Source: Bog-793 sp963761425
Lineage (GTDB): Bacteria > Actinomycetota > Acidimicrobiia > Acidimicrobiales > Bog-793
Length of the DNA: 64,000 nucleotides
Assembly (NCBI GenBank): GCA_963761425.1
Contig: CAVXGQ010000002.1
Coordinates: 299,289 to 363,288 of the forward strand
Reading direction: 5' to 3'
A program made the translations under genes and the position numbers. The notes below the pieces were generated by a model. The model was not told the origin of the DNA. It saw only the letters and a program-made list of their open reading frames with translations, and did not search any database. Numbering within the stretch: position 1 is the stretch's first letter; every line of letters starts with the position of its first letter. This document shows positions 20,130 through 27,956 of this stretch, in pieces.

Positions 20130-20986
20130 CCGGTCTTGGGAACTCGGCGCCCGCCGGGATGACGCTTGCCGCCGGCCTGATCGGCGACCCGGTCGCCCAT
20201 TCGCTATCGCCGGTGGTCCACAACGCGGCCTACGCCGCGCTCGGTCTTGACTGGTACTACGGGGCGTTCCTCGTCCCGGCCGGCGAGGTGGCGGGCTCGC
20301 TGCGCCAGGCCGCGGCCCAGGGTCTGCGGGGTCTGTCGGTGACGACGCCGCACAAGGTCGCCGCCGCCCGCGCCTGTGACGAGCGCTCGGGGGCGGTGGA
20401 AAGGATCGGGGCGGCGAACACGGTGGTCTTCGAGGAGGGTCGCGCCGTGGCAGAGAACTTCGATGGCGCCGGCCTCCTCGACGACCTCGCCGACATCTGG
20501 AAGTTCAGCCCGAAAGGCCGGATTTGCGCCGTTCTCGGGGCCGGGGCGACGGCGCGGGCAATCGTTGCCGCGCTGGCCGAGGCCGGGGCCCGCCAGGTGC
20601 TTGTCATCAACCGCACCGCGGCCCACGCCGAGGCCGCGGCGGCCCTCGCCGGTGCGGCCGGGCGGGTGGCCGATCCCGGTGAGGTGGGATCGGCGGCCCT
20701 CGTCGTCCAGGCCACCTCGGTCGGGTTCGCCGGCACGGTCACCGCTTATGCCGGCGGTTGGCACTCGATCACCCGGCACTGCGGCTCGGACCAGCACGTC
20801 ATCGACATCGTCTACGAGCCTCCGGTCACCGAATTCCTGGCCTTGGCGGGATCCCAGGGGGCCAGGGTGCGCAACGGCATCGGCATGCTCGTGCACCAGG
20901 CCGCCCGCCAGGTGGCGCTATTCACCGGCAAGACGCCACCTCTCGACGCGATGTTCCAGGCGCTGGGCCTCACCGGGGGCGGTTGA
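20126..20986 (+). CDS. aroE: Shikimate 5-dehydrogenase
   Basis: 286-residue NADP-dependent enzyme that reduces 3-dehydroshikimate to shikimate in the aromatic pathway. The substrate domain has IGDPVAHSLSPVVHNAAY near residue 20 and RGLSVTTPHKVAAARACDE with the catalytic Lys. The nucleotide-binding domain has AVLGAGATARAIVAALAEAG, with the basic NRT motif in VLVINRTAAHAEA. The C-terminal VRNGIGMLVHQAARQVALFTG carries the conserved Gln. The usual NTDGxG reads NFDGAG; the catalytic Asp is kept, but the Thr is replaced by Phe. The ATG shares ATGA with the ruvX stop. Function is very likely kept. The altered loop might change shikimate versus quinate preference, which is speculation. Confidence 0.94.
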   Translation: MTGLGNSAPAGMTLAAGLIGDPVAHSLSPVVHNAAYAALGLDWYYGAFLVPAGEVAGSLRQAAAQGLRGLSVTTPHKVAAARACDERSGAVERIGAANTVVFEEGRAVAENFDGAGLLDDLADIWKFSPKGRICAVLGAGATARAIVAALAEAGARQVLVINRTAAHAEAAAALAGAAGRVADPGEVGSAALVVQATSVGFAGTVTAYAGGWHSITRHCGSDQHVIDIVYEPPVTEFLALAGSQGARVRNGIGMLVHQAARQVALFTGKTPPLDAMFQALGLTGGG

Positions 20987-21050
20987 CCGCCTGGGCCACG
21001 CGCGGGCCCAAGGCGCCTCGTGGTGCAAATCTGGTGGCACCTGGGGCCGG

Positions 21051-21056
21051 TAACCT
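21051..21056 (+). promoter_or_regulatory. -10-like TAACCT upstream of rodA
   Basis: TAACCT ends 8 nt before a GTG at 21065. This supports that start rather than the ATG at 21128 and suggests a leaderless rodA transcript. Confidence 0.4.
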
Positions 21057-21064
21057 GTCGGGTC

Positions 21065-22225
21065 GTGGCGGTTCACCTCCTCGAGCGGCGGGCGCATCTC
21101 ACGCGCCGCCGAGAGGACAACGCGGTGATGGCGGTCCTGCGCCGCGTCGATTTCGCGCTGGTCTTGGCGATCGTCTTGCTCGCCGTGCTGGGGGCCGTGA
21201 TGGTCTACTCGGCCTCGCGTTCGCTCTACCCCCTGGAGCCCAGTTACTACCTGAAGCGTCAGATCGCCTTCGACGCGGTGGGGGTGGTGGCGATGGTTCT
21301 CTCCGCGCTCATCGACTACCGGCGGCTCGAGGAGTGGGGCTACGTCATCTACGGCGCCGTGGTACTGGCCCTGGTGGCGGTGAAAGCCGTCGGCCATACC
21401 CAAAACGGCGCCGAGCGCTGGATCTCGCTGGGGGGCATCCAGCTCCAGCCGTCGGAGTTCGCGGTCCTCGCCGTCATCGTGGTGATCGGGGTGTACCTGT
21501 CGCGCCATGAACGGGTGCTCAACGTGCCCTCGGTGCTGGCGCTTGTCGCGCTGGCGGGCATCCCGATGCTGCTCGTCGTGGTGCAGCCGGATCTCGGCAC
21601 CGCGATCCTGCTCGCCGCGGTGCTGTTCGTGATGCTGTTCGTCGGCGGGGTGCGCCTGCGCTTCCTGGCGGGGCTGGTGGTGCTGGCGGTCGCCGCCTTC
21701 GCCTGCGCCGTGGCGCTCCACATCCTCAACCGCTACCAGCTCGACCGGCTAACCGCCTTTCTGCACCAGGACACCAGCGGGTCCCAGACCCTCAACTACA
21801 ACGTGATCCAGTCCAAGACGGCGATCGGTTCCGGGGGCGTGCGCGGGACCGGGCTGTTCCGGGGGCTTGAGACCAACCTCGACTACGTGCCCATCCAGTA
21901 CGCCGACTTCATCTTCTCGGCGATCGGCGAGCAGCTCGGTTTCATCGGCTCCGCCATCGTGATCGGGCTGTACGGCCTGGTCGCCTACCGCGTCTTCCGG
22001 GCGATCCAGGTGGCGCGGGACTCCCTGGGGCGCCTGCTGTGCGCCGGGGTGCTGGCCTTTCTCGTCGTCTCGGTGTTCGAGAACATCGGCATGGCGACGG
22101 GGATCATGCCGATCACCGGGATCCCGCTCCCGTTCATCTCCTACGGGGGCTCGGCGCTCCTCGCCTTTTTCATCGCGACCGGCGTCGTGGTCAATGTCGA
22201 ACTGCACCGGAGCCGCCCACGATGA
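21065..22225 (+). CDS. rodA: SEDS peptidoglycan polymerase RodA
   Basis: 386-residue, roughly ten-segment membrane protein of the SEDS family that polymerises lipid II during cell elongation, normally with a class B PBP. Signature elements: VYSASRSLYPLEPSYYLKRQ after the first membrane segment, NGAERWISLGGIQLQPSEFA, VVQPDLGTAILLAAVL, the loop QSKTAIGSGGVRGTGLF, YVPIQYADFIFSAIGEQLGF with the conserved Asp, and PFISYGGSALLAFF near the end. Start choice: GTG 21065 follows a -10-like TAACCT; the ATG at 21128 is a good alternative and would remove 21 residues (RRAHLTRRRED is included in the longer form). The stop shares ATGA with the DUF151 gene. No PBP gene is adjacent. A second SEDS gene lies tail-to-tail 0.5 kb away. 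Confidence 0.92.
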   Translation: MAVHLLERRAHLTRRREDNAVMAVLRRVDFALVLAIVLLAVLGAVMVYSASRSLYPLEPSYYLKRQIAFDAVGVVAMVLSALIDYRRLEEWGYVIYGAVVLALVAVKAVGHTQNGAERWISLGGIQLQPSEFAVLAVIVVIGVYLSRHERVLNVPSVLALVALAGIPMLLVVVQPDLGTAILLAAVLFVMLFVGGVRLRFLAGLVVLAVAAFACAVALHILNRYQLDRLTAFLHQDTSGSQTLNYNVIQSKTAIGSGGVRGTGLFRGLETNLDYVPIQYADFIFSAIGEQLGFIGSAIVIGLYGLVAYRVFRAIQVARDSLGRLLCAGVLAFLVVSVFENIGMATGIMPITGIPLPFISYGGSALLAFFIATGVVVNVELHRSRPR

Positions 22226-22815
22226 CCACGAGACCGCGCAAGACCTCCGTCAAGGCCGTGGTGCCCGACGACCCCGCCCCGGTGGCCGTCGCCACCTCCG
22301 ACACGGCCGCCCCCGAGACGGCCGCCACCGGGGAGTCGCTAAAAGAGGTGTCCGAACCGTCCGGGGCGGTGGGCGGCGAGCCGGCCGAAGAGCCCTACGT
22401 CGCGGTGCGGGTGCTCGAGGCCGCCATGGTGCTCCCCAACCCCAACCCGTTCCTCATCTTGGAAGAGGTCGCGTCTCCGCACCGGCAGCTGTCGATCCCC
22501 ATCGGTTTCGCCGAGGGCACCGCGATCGGGTTCATCCTGGCGAACCGGCCCACCCCCAAGCCCCTCACTCACGAGCTTTTCCTCGAGGTCCTGCAGCGCC
22601 TTGGCGGCTCGATCGCCCGGGCCCGGGTGACGCACTTCGCCCACGGGGGCTTTTACGCCGAGGTGGTGGTGGCCGCCCCCGACGGCGAGCTCGTCTTTTC
22701 CTGTCGGCCCTCGGACGCCATCGCGCTGGCGCTGCGTCAGGGGGCGGCGACCCCGGTCCTCGTGGCCACCGGGTTGCTCGCCCAGGTCGGCGCGGCCGGT
22801 TCGGCGGGCGGCTGA
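22222..22815 (+). CDS. DUF151 bifunctional nuclease-domain protein
   Basis: 197-residue protein with a disordered Ala/Pro/Glu-rich N-terminal region (about residues 1-55) followed by a BFN/DUF151 domain: VRVLEAAMVLPNPNPFLILE, LSIPIGFAEGTAIGFILANR, THELFLEVLQRLGGSIARAR and VFSCRPSDAIALALRQGAAT. The final motif S-(R/D)AIALALR is typical of the family. Plant and bacterial relatives are described as nucleases (DNase/RNase), but the role in actinobacteria is not settled. The ATG shares ATGA with rodA, so the two are translationally coupled. The last 79 bp overlap, on the opposite strand, the 3' end of the second SEDS gene. Confidence 0.85.
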   Translation: MTTRPRKTSVKAVVPDDPAPVAVATSDTAAPETAATGESLKEVSEPSGAVGGEPAEEPYVAVRVLEAAMVLPNPNPFLILEEVASPHRQLSIPIGFAEGTAIGFILANRPTPKPLTHELFLEVLQRLGGSIARARVTHFAHGGFYAEVVVAAPDGELVFSCRPSDAIALALRQGAATPVLVATGLLAQVGAAGSAGG

Positions 22816-24104
22816 TTGCCCTCGTTGGAGATCCGCATCACCAGCGCCAGGAGGGCGTAGTTGGCGATGAGCGAGGACCCCCCGTAGGAGACGAAGGGGA
22901 GGGTGACACCGGTCAGCGGCAACAGGCGGGTGTTGCCGGCCATGATGAGGAAAGCCTGCAGCCCGAGGGTCACGGTCAGCCCGGCGGCGACGAGGCGGGC
23001 GAACTCCGATCGCGCCCGCCGGGCGGCGCGCAGTCCGGCACCGACGATGATGGCGTAGCAGCAGACGACGGCCGCCGCGCCGACCAGGCCGAGCTCCTCG
23101 CCGATCACCGCGAAGATGAAATCGCTCGACGAGACCGGAAGGACGCGGGCCGCGATCCCGAAGCCGATCCCGGTCCCGAACACCCCGCCCCGACCGAAGG
23201 CGAGCTCGCCCTGGATCGGCTGGTAGCCGGTGGTGCTGGCGTGGGCCCACGGGTTGATCCAGTCGGTGATGCGCTCGTTCACCTGGACGAGGGCGTGGCT
23301 GGCGACGAAAGTCGCCAGGGCGAACACCACCAGGCCGATCGCCACGTAGGTCCACCGACCGGTGGTCATCCAGACCATCAACAAAAAGACGAGGAACAGC
23401 AGCAGCGAGAAGCCGATGTCGTGCTCGGCGATGATGATGAGGAGCGCCATGGCTCCGGCCCCGACGATCGGTCCGAAGGCCCGCAGGTCCGGGAGCAAGC
23501 GGTTGCCCACCCGCTGGGTGGCGATGGTGAGCAGCTCGCGCTTGTCGATGAGATAGGACGCGAAGAAGATCACCAGGAGGAGCTTGGCCACCTCGACCGG
23601 CTGGAACTCGATCGAGGAGAAGTGCACCCACAGGCGCGCCCCGTTGATCTTTTCGCCGATCCCCGGGAGCAGCGGCGAGATGAGCAGCACGAAGGCGCAG
23701 CCGGCCAGGAGGTAGCGGTAGCGCTCCAGGTCGCGGCTCCGCTTCACGACGAACAGCACCGCCGCGTACAAAAAGAGGCCGAACACCGTCCAGGCGAGCT
23801 GCTGGCCGGCCCGGCCCGGGTCACCGCGCTCGATCATCACGTAGCCCAAGCCGTTCAGGAACAGCGCCACCGGCACGATGACCGGGTCGGCGTCCGGCAC
23901 CAGCCAGCGGTTGACCGCCTGCACCCCGACCCCGATCACCACCAGCCCGACGATGAAGTCGACCACGTGGTCGGGGAGGGCGTTGGTGACGGCGAGGGAC
24001 TCCATAAGGGTCGCCGACAGAATGACGAGCGCCCCGACCGCCAGCAGACCGGCCTCGGTGCGCCGACGGACATTCGCACGGCGCCGGGGAGCGACGAGCG
24101 TCAC
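22737..24104 (-). CDS. Second SEDS protein, FtsW/RodA/SpoVE family
   Basis: 455-residue membrane protein with at least ten hydrophobic segments, from an alanine/arginine-rich N-terminus (MTLVAPRRRANVRRRTEAGL) to LIANYALLALVMRISNEG. SEDS signatures: NGARLWVHFSSIEFQPVEVA, IIIAEHDIGFSLLLFLVFL, QPIQGELAFGRGGVFGTGIG, VLPVSSSDFIFAVIGEELG (conserved Asp in DFIF) and TLPFVSYGGSSLIANY. The long N-terminal part with several extra membrane segments resembles the actinobacterial SEDS protein encoded beside pknA, pknB and pbpA in mycobacteria. The GTG at 24104 lies 7 nt after a TACCGT -10-like element, divergent from ppk. The partner PBP must lie elsewhere. FtsW versus RodA assignment is not possible from sequence alone. 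Confidence 0.9.
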   Translation of the reverse strand: MTLVAPRRRANVRRRTEAGLLAVGALVILSATLMESLAVTNALPDHVVDFIVGLVVIGVGVQAVNRWLVPDADPVIVPVALFLNGLGYVMIERGDPGRAGQQLAWTVFGLFLYAAVLFVVKRSRDLERYRYLLAGCAFVLLISPLLPGIGEKINGARLWVHFSSIEFQPVEVAKLLLVIFFASYLIDKRELLTIATQRVGNRLLPDLRAFGPIVGAGAMALLIIIAEHDIGFSLLLFLVFLLMVWMTTGRWTYVAIGLVVFALATFVASHALVQVNERITDWINPWAHASTTGYQPIQGELAFGRGGVFGTGIGFGIAARVLPVSSSDFIFAVIGEELGLVGAAAVVCCYAIIVGAGLRAARRARSEFARLVAAGLTVTLGLQAFLIMAGNTRLLPLTGVTLPFVSYGGSSLIANYALLALVMRISNEGNQPPAEPAAPTWASNPVATRTGVAAP

Positions 24105-24111
24105 GCCCCGT

Positions 24112-24117
24112 ACGGTA
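24112..24117 (-). promoter_or_regulatory. -10-like TACCGT for the second SEDS gene
   Basis: On the minus strand TACCGT ends 7 nt before the GTG at 24104, divergent from and 27 bp away from the ppk element. The two promoters must overlap in this 52-bp intergenic space. Confidence 0.45.
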
Positions 24118-24144
24118 GTTGAAAGGGCCCGCCTCTAGGCCAGG

Positions 24145-24150
24145 TAGCCT
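24145..24150 (+). promoter_or_regulatory. -10-like TAGCCT for ppk
   Basis: TAGCCT ends 6 nt before the ATG at 24157, consistent with leaderless ppk mRNA. A TTGAAA at 24119-24124 is a weak -35 candidate with a long 20-nt spacer. Confidence 0.45.
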
Positions 24151-24156
24151 GGTGCG

Positions 24157-26358
24157 ATGGCAACCGAGCCGCTGGTCGAACAGGCCCGGCCGGCTCCCGC
24201 CGAGCCGGAGGGCGCGGTGGCCCCGGCCGACCGCGAGAGCTTCGGCCCGGCCCGGTTCCTGAACCGGGAGCTGTCCTGGCTGGAGTTCGCGGCCCGGGTC
24301 CTCCAGCTCGCCGACGACGGCGGCTTGCCGTTGCTCGAGCGGGCCAAGTTCCTGGCGATCTTTTCGACCGGGCTGGACGAGTTCTTCCAGGTCCGGGTGG
24401 CGGGGCTGAAGAACCAGCTGGCGGCCGGGGTGCGCAAGCGCTTCCCCGACGGCCGGTCGGTGCTCGAGACGCTCGACGCGCTGCACCAGCGGGTGACGGC
24501 CCTCGTCGAGGTGCAGGCCCGGATCTTCAACGAGGACGTGCGTCCGGGGCTGTCGGCGGCGGGCGTCGAGATCGTCAACTACGTCGAGCTGGGCCAGGCC
24601 GACCAGCGTCGGCTGCGGCTCCAGTTCGAACAGGACATCTTCCCGGTCCTGACGCCGCTGGCGGTCGACCCCGGCCACCCCTTCCCGTACATCTCGAACC
24701 TGTCGCTCAACCTCGCCGTGTCGGTCGAGGACCCGGTCACCGGGGAGGGCCGCTTCGCCCGGGTGAAGGTCCCGCCGTCGCTGCCGCGGTTCGTGCGCCT
24801 CGACGAGGCGCGCTTTGTTCCCCTGGAGCAGGTGATCGCGGCGAACCTCAGCGACTTGTTCCCGGAGATGCGGATCGGGTCGTGCCACCCCTTCCGCGTC
24901 ACCCGCAACGCCGACATGGAGCTCGACGACAGCGAGGACGACGACCTGCTGGCGGCGGTGGAGTTCGAGCTGCGGCGCCGCCGTTTCGGCCGGGCGGTGC
25001 GCCTGGAGGTCGGCCTGGCGATGACCCCGGAGATCGTCGAGTTCCTGCGTCGCGAGCTCGAGCTCGACGAGGTCGACGTCTACCGCTCGGCGGCGCTGCT
25101 CGACCTGGGCCAGCTTTGGGCGATGGTTGCGCTGGACCGGGCTGATCTGTCGCTGCCGTCGTTCGCGCCGCGCACCCCGCCACGGCTCATGACCGACGCC
25201 GGCGCCCCGGTCGACATCTTCGCGGTGCTGCGTGAGCGCGACGTGCTCGTCCACCACCCCTACGACTCGTTCGCCTCGTCGGTCGAGGAGTTCATCTCCC
25301 AGGCGGCCAACGACCCCGACGTGCTCGCCATCAAACAGACGCTGTACCGGACCTCGGGCGATGCCCCCTTCGTGACGGCACTGGTCCGGGCCGCGGAATC
25401 GGGAAAGCAGGTGGCGGCGCTGGTTGAGCTGCAGGCTCGCTTCGACGAGCAGCGCAACATCGGCTGGGCCCGGCAGCTCGAGGAGGCCGGCGTCCACGTC
25501 GTCTACGGCGTCATGGGCCTAAAGACCCACTCCAAGACCTCCCTCGTCGTGCGTCGCGAGGACGACGGGATCCGCCGCTACTGCCACATCGGGACCGGCA
25601 ACTACAACTCCGACACCGCCCGGATCTACGAGGACCTCGGGTTTCTCACCGCCGACCCGACCCTGGGCGAGGACCTCACCGCCCTCTTCAACCACCTCAC
25701 CGGGTTCTCCCATTCGGTCGAGACCCGCTCGCTGATCCTCGCCCCGGCCCGGTTCCGTCCCTGGGTGCTCGACCAGATCGCCCGGGAGCGTGACGCCGGC
25801 CCGGCGGGCCGGATCGTGATCAAGGTGAACGGGCTGACCGACCCCGCCATCGTCGACGCCCTCTACCAGGCCTCCCAGACGGGGGTGCGGGTGAGCCTGC
25901 TGGTGCGGGGCATCTGCTGCCTGCGGCCGGGGATCCCGGGCCTGTCCTCGACCATCACCGTGAAGTCGATCGTCGGCCGCTACCTCGAGCACTCCCGGAT
26001 CTTCCGCTTCGGCGTGCCCTCGGCCGAGGTCTACGCCGCCACCGGGCTGGAACGTCCCGCTCCGGTGGAAGAGGCCGGCAACCCGGCGACCTACTTCATC
26101 GGCTCGGCGGACCTCATGGAACGCAACCTCGACCACCGGATCGAGGCGGTGGTGCCGGTGCACGACCCGGAGCTGTGCGGCCGGCTGGAGGACATCCTCA
26201 CCCTCGACCTCGCCGACGACGCCTCCTCCTGGGAGCTGCACGCCGACGGGAACTGGTCCCGGGTGGCGAACTCGGACGGCCTGTACGCCCAGCGCCGCTT
26301 CGAGGAGCTGGCCCGCGAGCGCTCCCGTCGCCGGCGCGCCGGGGACGGCGCGGTCTAG
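24157..26358 (+). CDS. ppk1: Polyphosphate kinase 1
   Basis: 733-residue enzyme that reversibly transfers the ATP gamma-phosphate to inorganic polyphosphate through a phosphohistidine. The N-domain has FLNRELSWLEFAARVLQLAD near residue 29. The head domain has DPGHPFPYISNLSLNLAVS. The catalytic C1 domain carries the phosphorylated His in MGLKTHSKTSLVV (His 458) and CHIGTGNYNSDTARIYEDLG. The C2 domain has IVIKVNGLTDPAIVDALYQA, GICCLRPGIPGLSSTITVKS and EAVVPVHDPELCGRL. All four domains and the second His region are present, and the length is usual for the family. An unstructured extension of about 25 residues precedes the N-domain. It is followed after 7 bp by ppx, forming a synthesis/degradation pair. 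Confidence 0.97.
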   Translation: MATEPLVEQARPAPAEPEGAVAPADRESFGPARFLNRELSWLEFAARVLQLADDGGLPLLERAKFLAIFSTGLDEFFQVRVAGLKNQLAAGVRKRFPDGRSVLETLDALHQRVTALVEVQARIFNEDVRPGLSAAGVEIVNYVELGQADQRRLRLQFEQDIFPVLTPLAVDPGHPFPYISNLSLNLAVSVEDPVTGEGRFARVKVPPSLPRFVRLDEARFVPLEQVIAANLSDLFPEMRIGSCHPFRVTRNADMELDDSEDDDLLAAVEFELRRRRFGRAVRLEVGLAMTPEIVEFLRRELELDEVDVYRSAALLDLGQLWAMVALDRADLSLPSFAPRTPPRLMTDAGAPVDIFAVLRERDVLVHHPYDSFASSVEEFISQAANDPDVLAIKQTLYRTSGDAPFVTALVRAAESGKQVAALVELQARFDEQRNIGWARQLEEAGVHVVYGVMGLKTHSKTSLVVRREDDGIRRYCHIGTGNYNSDTARIYEDLGFLTADPTLGEDLTALFNHLTGFSHSVETRSLILAPARFRPWVLDQIARERDAGPAGRIVIKVNGLTDPAIVDALYQASQTGVRVSLLVRGICCLRPGIPGLSSTITVKSIVGRYLEHSRIFRFGVPSAEVYAATGLERPAPVEEAGNPATYFIGSADLMERNLDHRIEAVVPVHDPELCGRLEDILTLDLADDASSWELHADGNWSRVANSDGLYAQRRFEELARERSRRRRAGDGAV

Positions 26359-26365
26359 CCACCCG

Positions 26366-27955
26366 GTGCGCATCGCCGCCCTCGACCTCGGCAGCAACTC
26401 TTTCCACCTGATCGTGGTGGAGGCGCGCCTCGACGGCAGCTTCGTGCCCCTGGTGCGGGAACGGGAGATGCTCCGTCTCGGCGACCTGGTGGCCCGCGAC
26501 CGGGTCATCGGCGGCCTGGCGACCGACGCGGCCATCGCCACCATCGCCCGCTTTAAGGCGATCGCCGCGGCGAACGGCGCCGACGAGGTCATCGCCCTCG
26601 GCACCTCGGCGATCCGCGAGGCGCTCGACGGCGGACTGCTCGTCGACCGGGTGCGGAGGGAGACGGGCGTGAAGGTCACCGTCATCGACGGCACCCGGGA
26701 GGCGGAGCTCATCTTCCGCGCCATCCGTTCGAGCGTCCTCATCGACCCCGGCCCGGCGTTGGCGGCCGACCTCGGCGGCGGCAGTCTCGAGCTCAGCGTC
26801 GGCGACCGGACCGAGCTCGACTTCGCGACCAGCGTGCACCTGGGCGTGGGCCGGCTGACCGCCGAACTCGTCGGCAGCGACCCCCCGAGCGACAAGGATC
26901 TCAAACGACTGCGCCGGCGGATTGCCGACACCATCGAGCCCGTGCTCGACGAGATCTTGGCGCTGCGGCCCCGCCAGCTGATCGGCTCGTCGGGGACCCT
27001 CGTGGTGCTGGCCCGCATGGCCGCGGCGGGCCGCGACGGCGTGGTCCACGAGTCGGTCAACCAGCTCAGCGTGGGGCGTGCCGAGATCGGGGAGCTGGCC
27101 GAACGGATCTACACGGCGCCCGCCGAGGAGCGCGCCAAGCTGCCCGGATCTGAGCCGCGTCGCGCCGACCTCATGCCGGCGGGGATGGCGATCCTCGAGC
27201 ACCTGATGACGGCGACCCACCTCGGCGAGCTCACGGTGAGCGACTGGGCCCTGCGCGAGGGGATCGTGCTCGACGCCATCGGAGGTCGTGACCGGGTGGA
27301 GCTGCTCGACGACCCCCGGGCCCTGCGTCGGTGGTCGGTCCTCGCCCTCTGCCGCCGCTCGAACTGGCGCCAACCGCACGCCCGTCAGGTCGCCGGCCTC
27401 TGCCTCCAGCTCTTCGACGCCACCGCCTTCCTTCACCGGCTGACTCCGGCCGAACGCGACCTCCTCGAGTACGGGGCTTTGCTCCACGACATCGGTGAGC
27501 ACATCAGCCGGGAGCACCACGACCGCCACAGCGCCTATCTCATCGAGAACGGGGGGCTGCGGGGGTTCTCGCCCCAGGAGGTCCGGATCCTGGCGACGAT
27601 GGGCCGCTACCACGTGCGCGGCACCCCCAAGCTCTCCTACCCGCCGTTCGCGCAGCTGGGAAGGCACGACCGGGCCCGGGCCGTCGCCCTCACCGCGCTG
27701 TTGCGGCTCGCCGACAGCCTGGACGCTTCCCACCGCGGGCTGGTCCGGGCGGTCGAGGCCCAGCCCTCCGGGGCGGCGCGCCAACTCACCCTGACGCTGA
27801 CCACCGTCGGCGAGCCCGAGCTCGAGCTCTGGACGGTCCGGCGCAAGCAGGCGCTGTTCGAGCGGACCTTCGGCGTCGAGTGCGACTTCGTCGTCAAGGC
27901 CGTGGCGCGCCAGGGCCTCGATGCCATCGTCCCGGGAGGCTCGGGCCTCGGCTGA
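26366..27955 (+). CDS. ppx: Ppx/GppA phosphatase with C-terminal HD-type domain
   Basis: 529-residue exopolyphosphatase or guanosine-pentaphosphatase of the ASKHA fold. Phosphate-1: AALDLGSNSFHLIVVEARLD at the N-terminus. Middle motifs: IALGTSAIREALDGG and ADLGGGSLELSVG. The adenosine-type loop QLIGSSGTLVVLARMAAAG is near residue 207. The C-terminal part (about 340-529) has an HD-like pattern, EYGALLHDIGEHISREHHDR, as in E. coli Ppx. The GTG at 26366 directly follows ppk (7 bp), so both are probably on one mRNA. It may hydrolyse polyphosphate or pppGpp; given rel elsewhere in the window, either is reasonable. Its stop is one base from the convergent membrane gene. Confidence 0.95.
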   Translation: MRIAALDLGSNSFHLIVVEARLDGSFVPLVREREMLRLGDLVARDRVIGGLATDAAIATIARFKAIAAANGADEVIALGTSAIREALDGGLLVDRVRRETGVKVTVIDGTREAELIFRAIRSSVLIDPGPALAADLGGGSLELSVGDRTELDFATSVHLGVGRLTAELVGSDPPSDKDLKRLRRRIADTIEPVLDEILALRPRQLIGSSGTLVVLARMAAAGRDGVVHESVNQLSVGRAEIGELAERIYTAPAEERAKLPGSEPRRADLMPAGMAILEHLMTATHLGELTVSDWALREGIVLDAIGGRDRVELLDDPRALRRWSVLALCRRSNWRQPHARQVAGLCLQLFDATAFLHRLTPAERDLLEYGALLHDIGEHISREHHDRHSAYLIENGGLRGFSPQEVRILATMGRYHVRGTPKLSYPPFAQLGRHDRARAVALTALLRLADSLDASHRGLVRAVEAQPSGAARQLTLTLTTVGEPELELWTVRRKQALFERTFGVECDFVVKAVARQGLDAIVPGGSGLG

Positions 27956-27956
27956 A

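Noticed and set aside
22194..24122. A 642-codon plus-strand frame opposite the second SEDS gene
   Set aside because: It is a charged His/Asp/Gln-rich shadow of a membrane protein, a typical antisense artefact.
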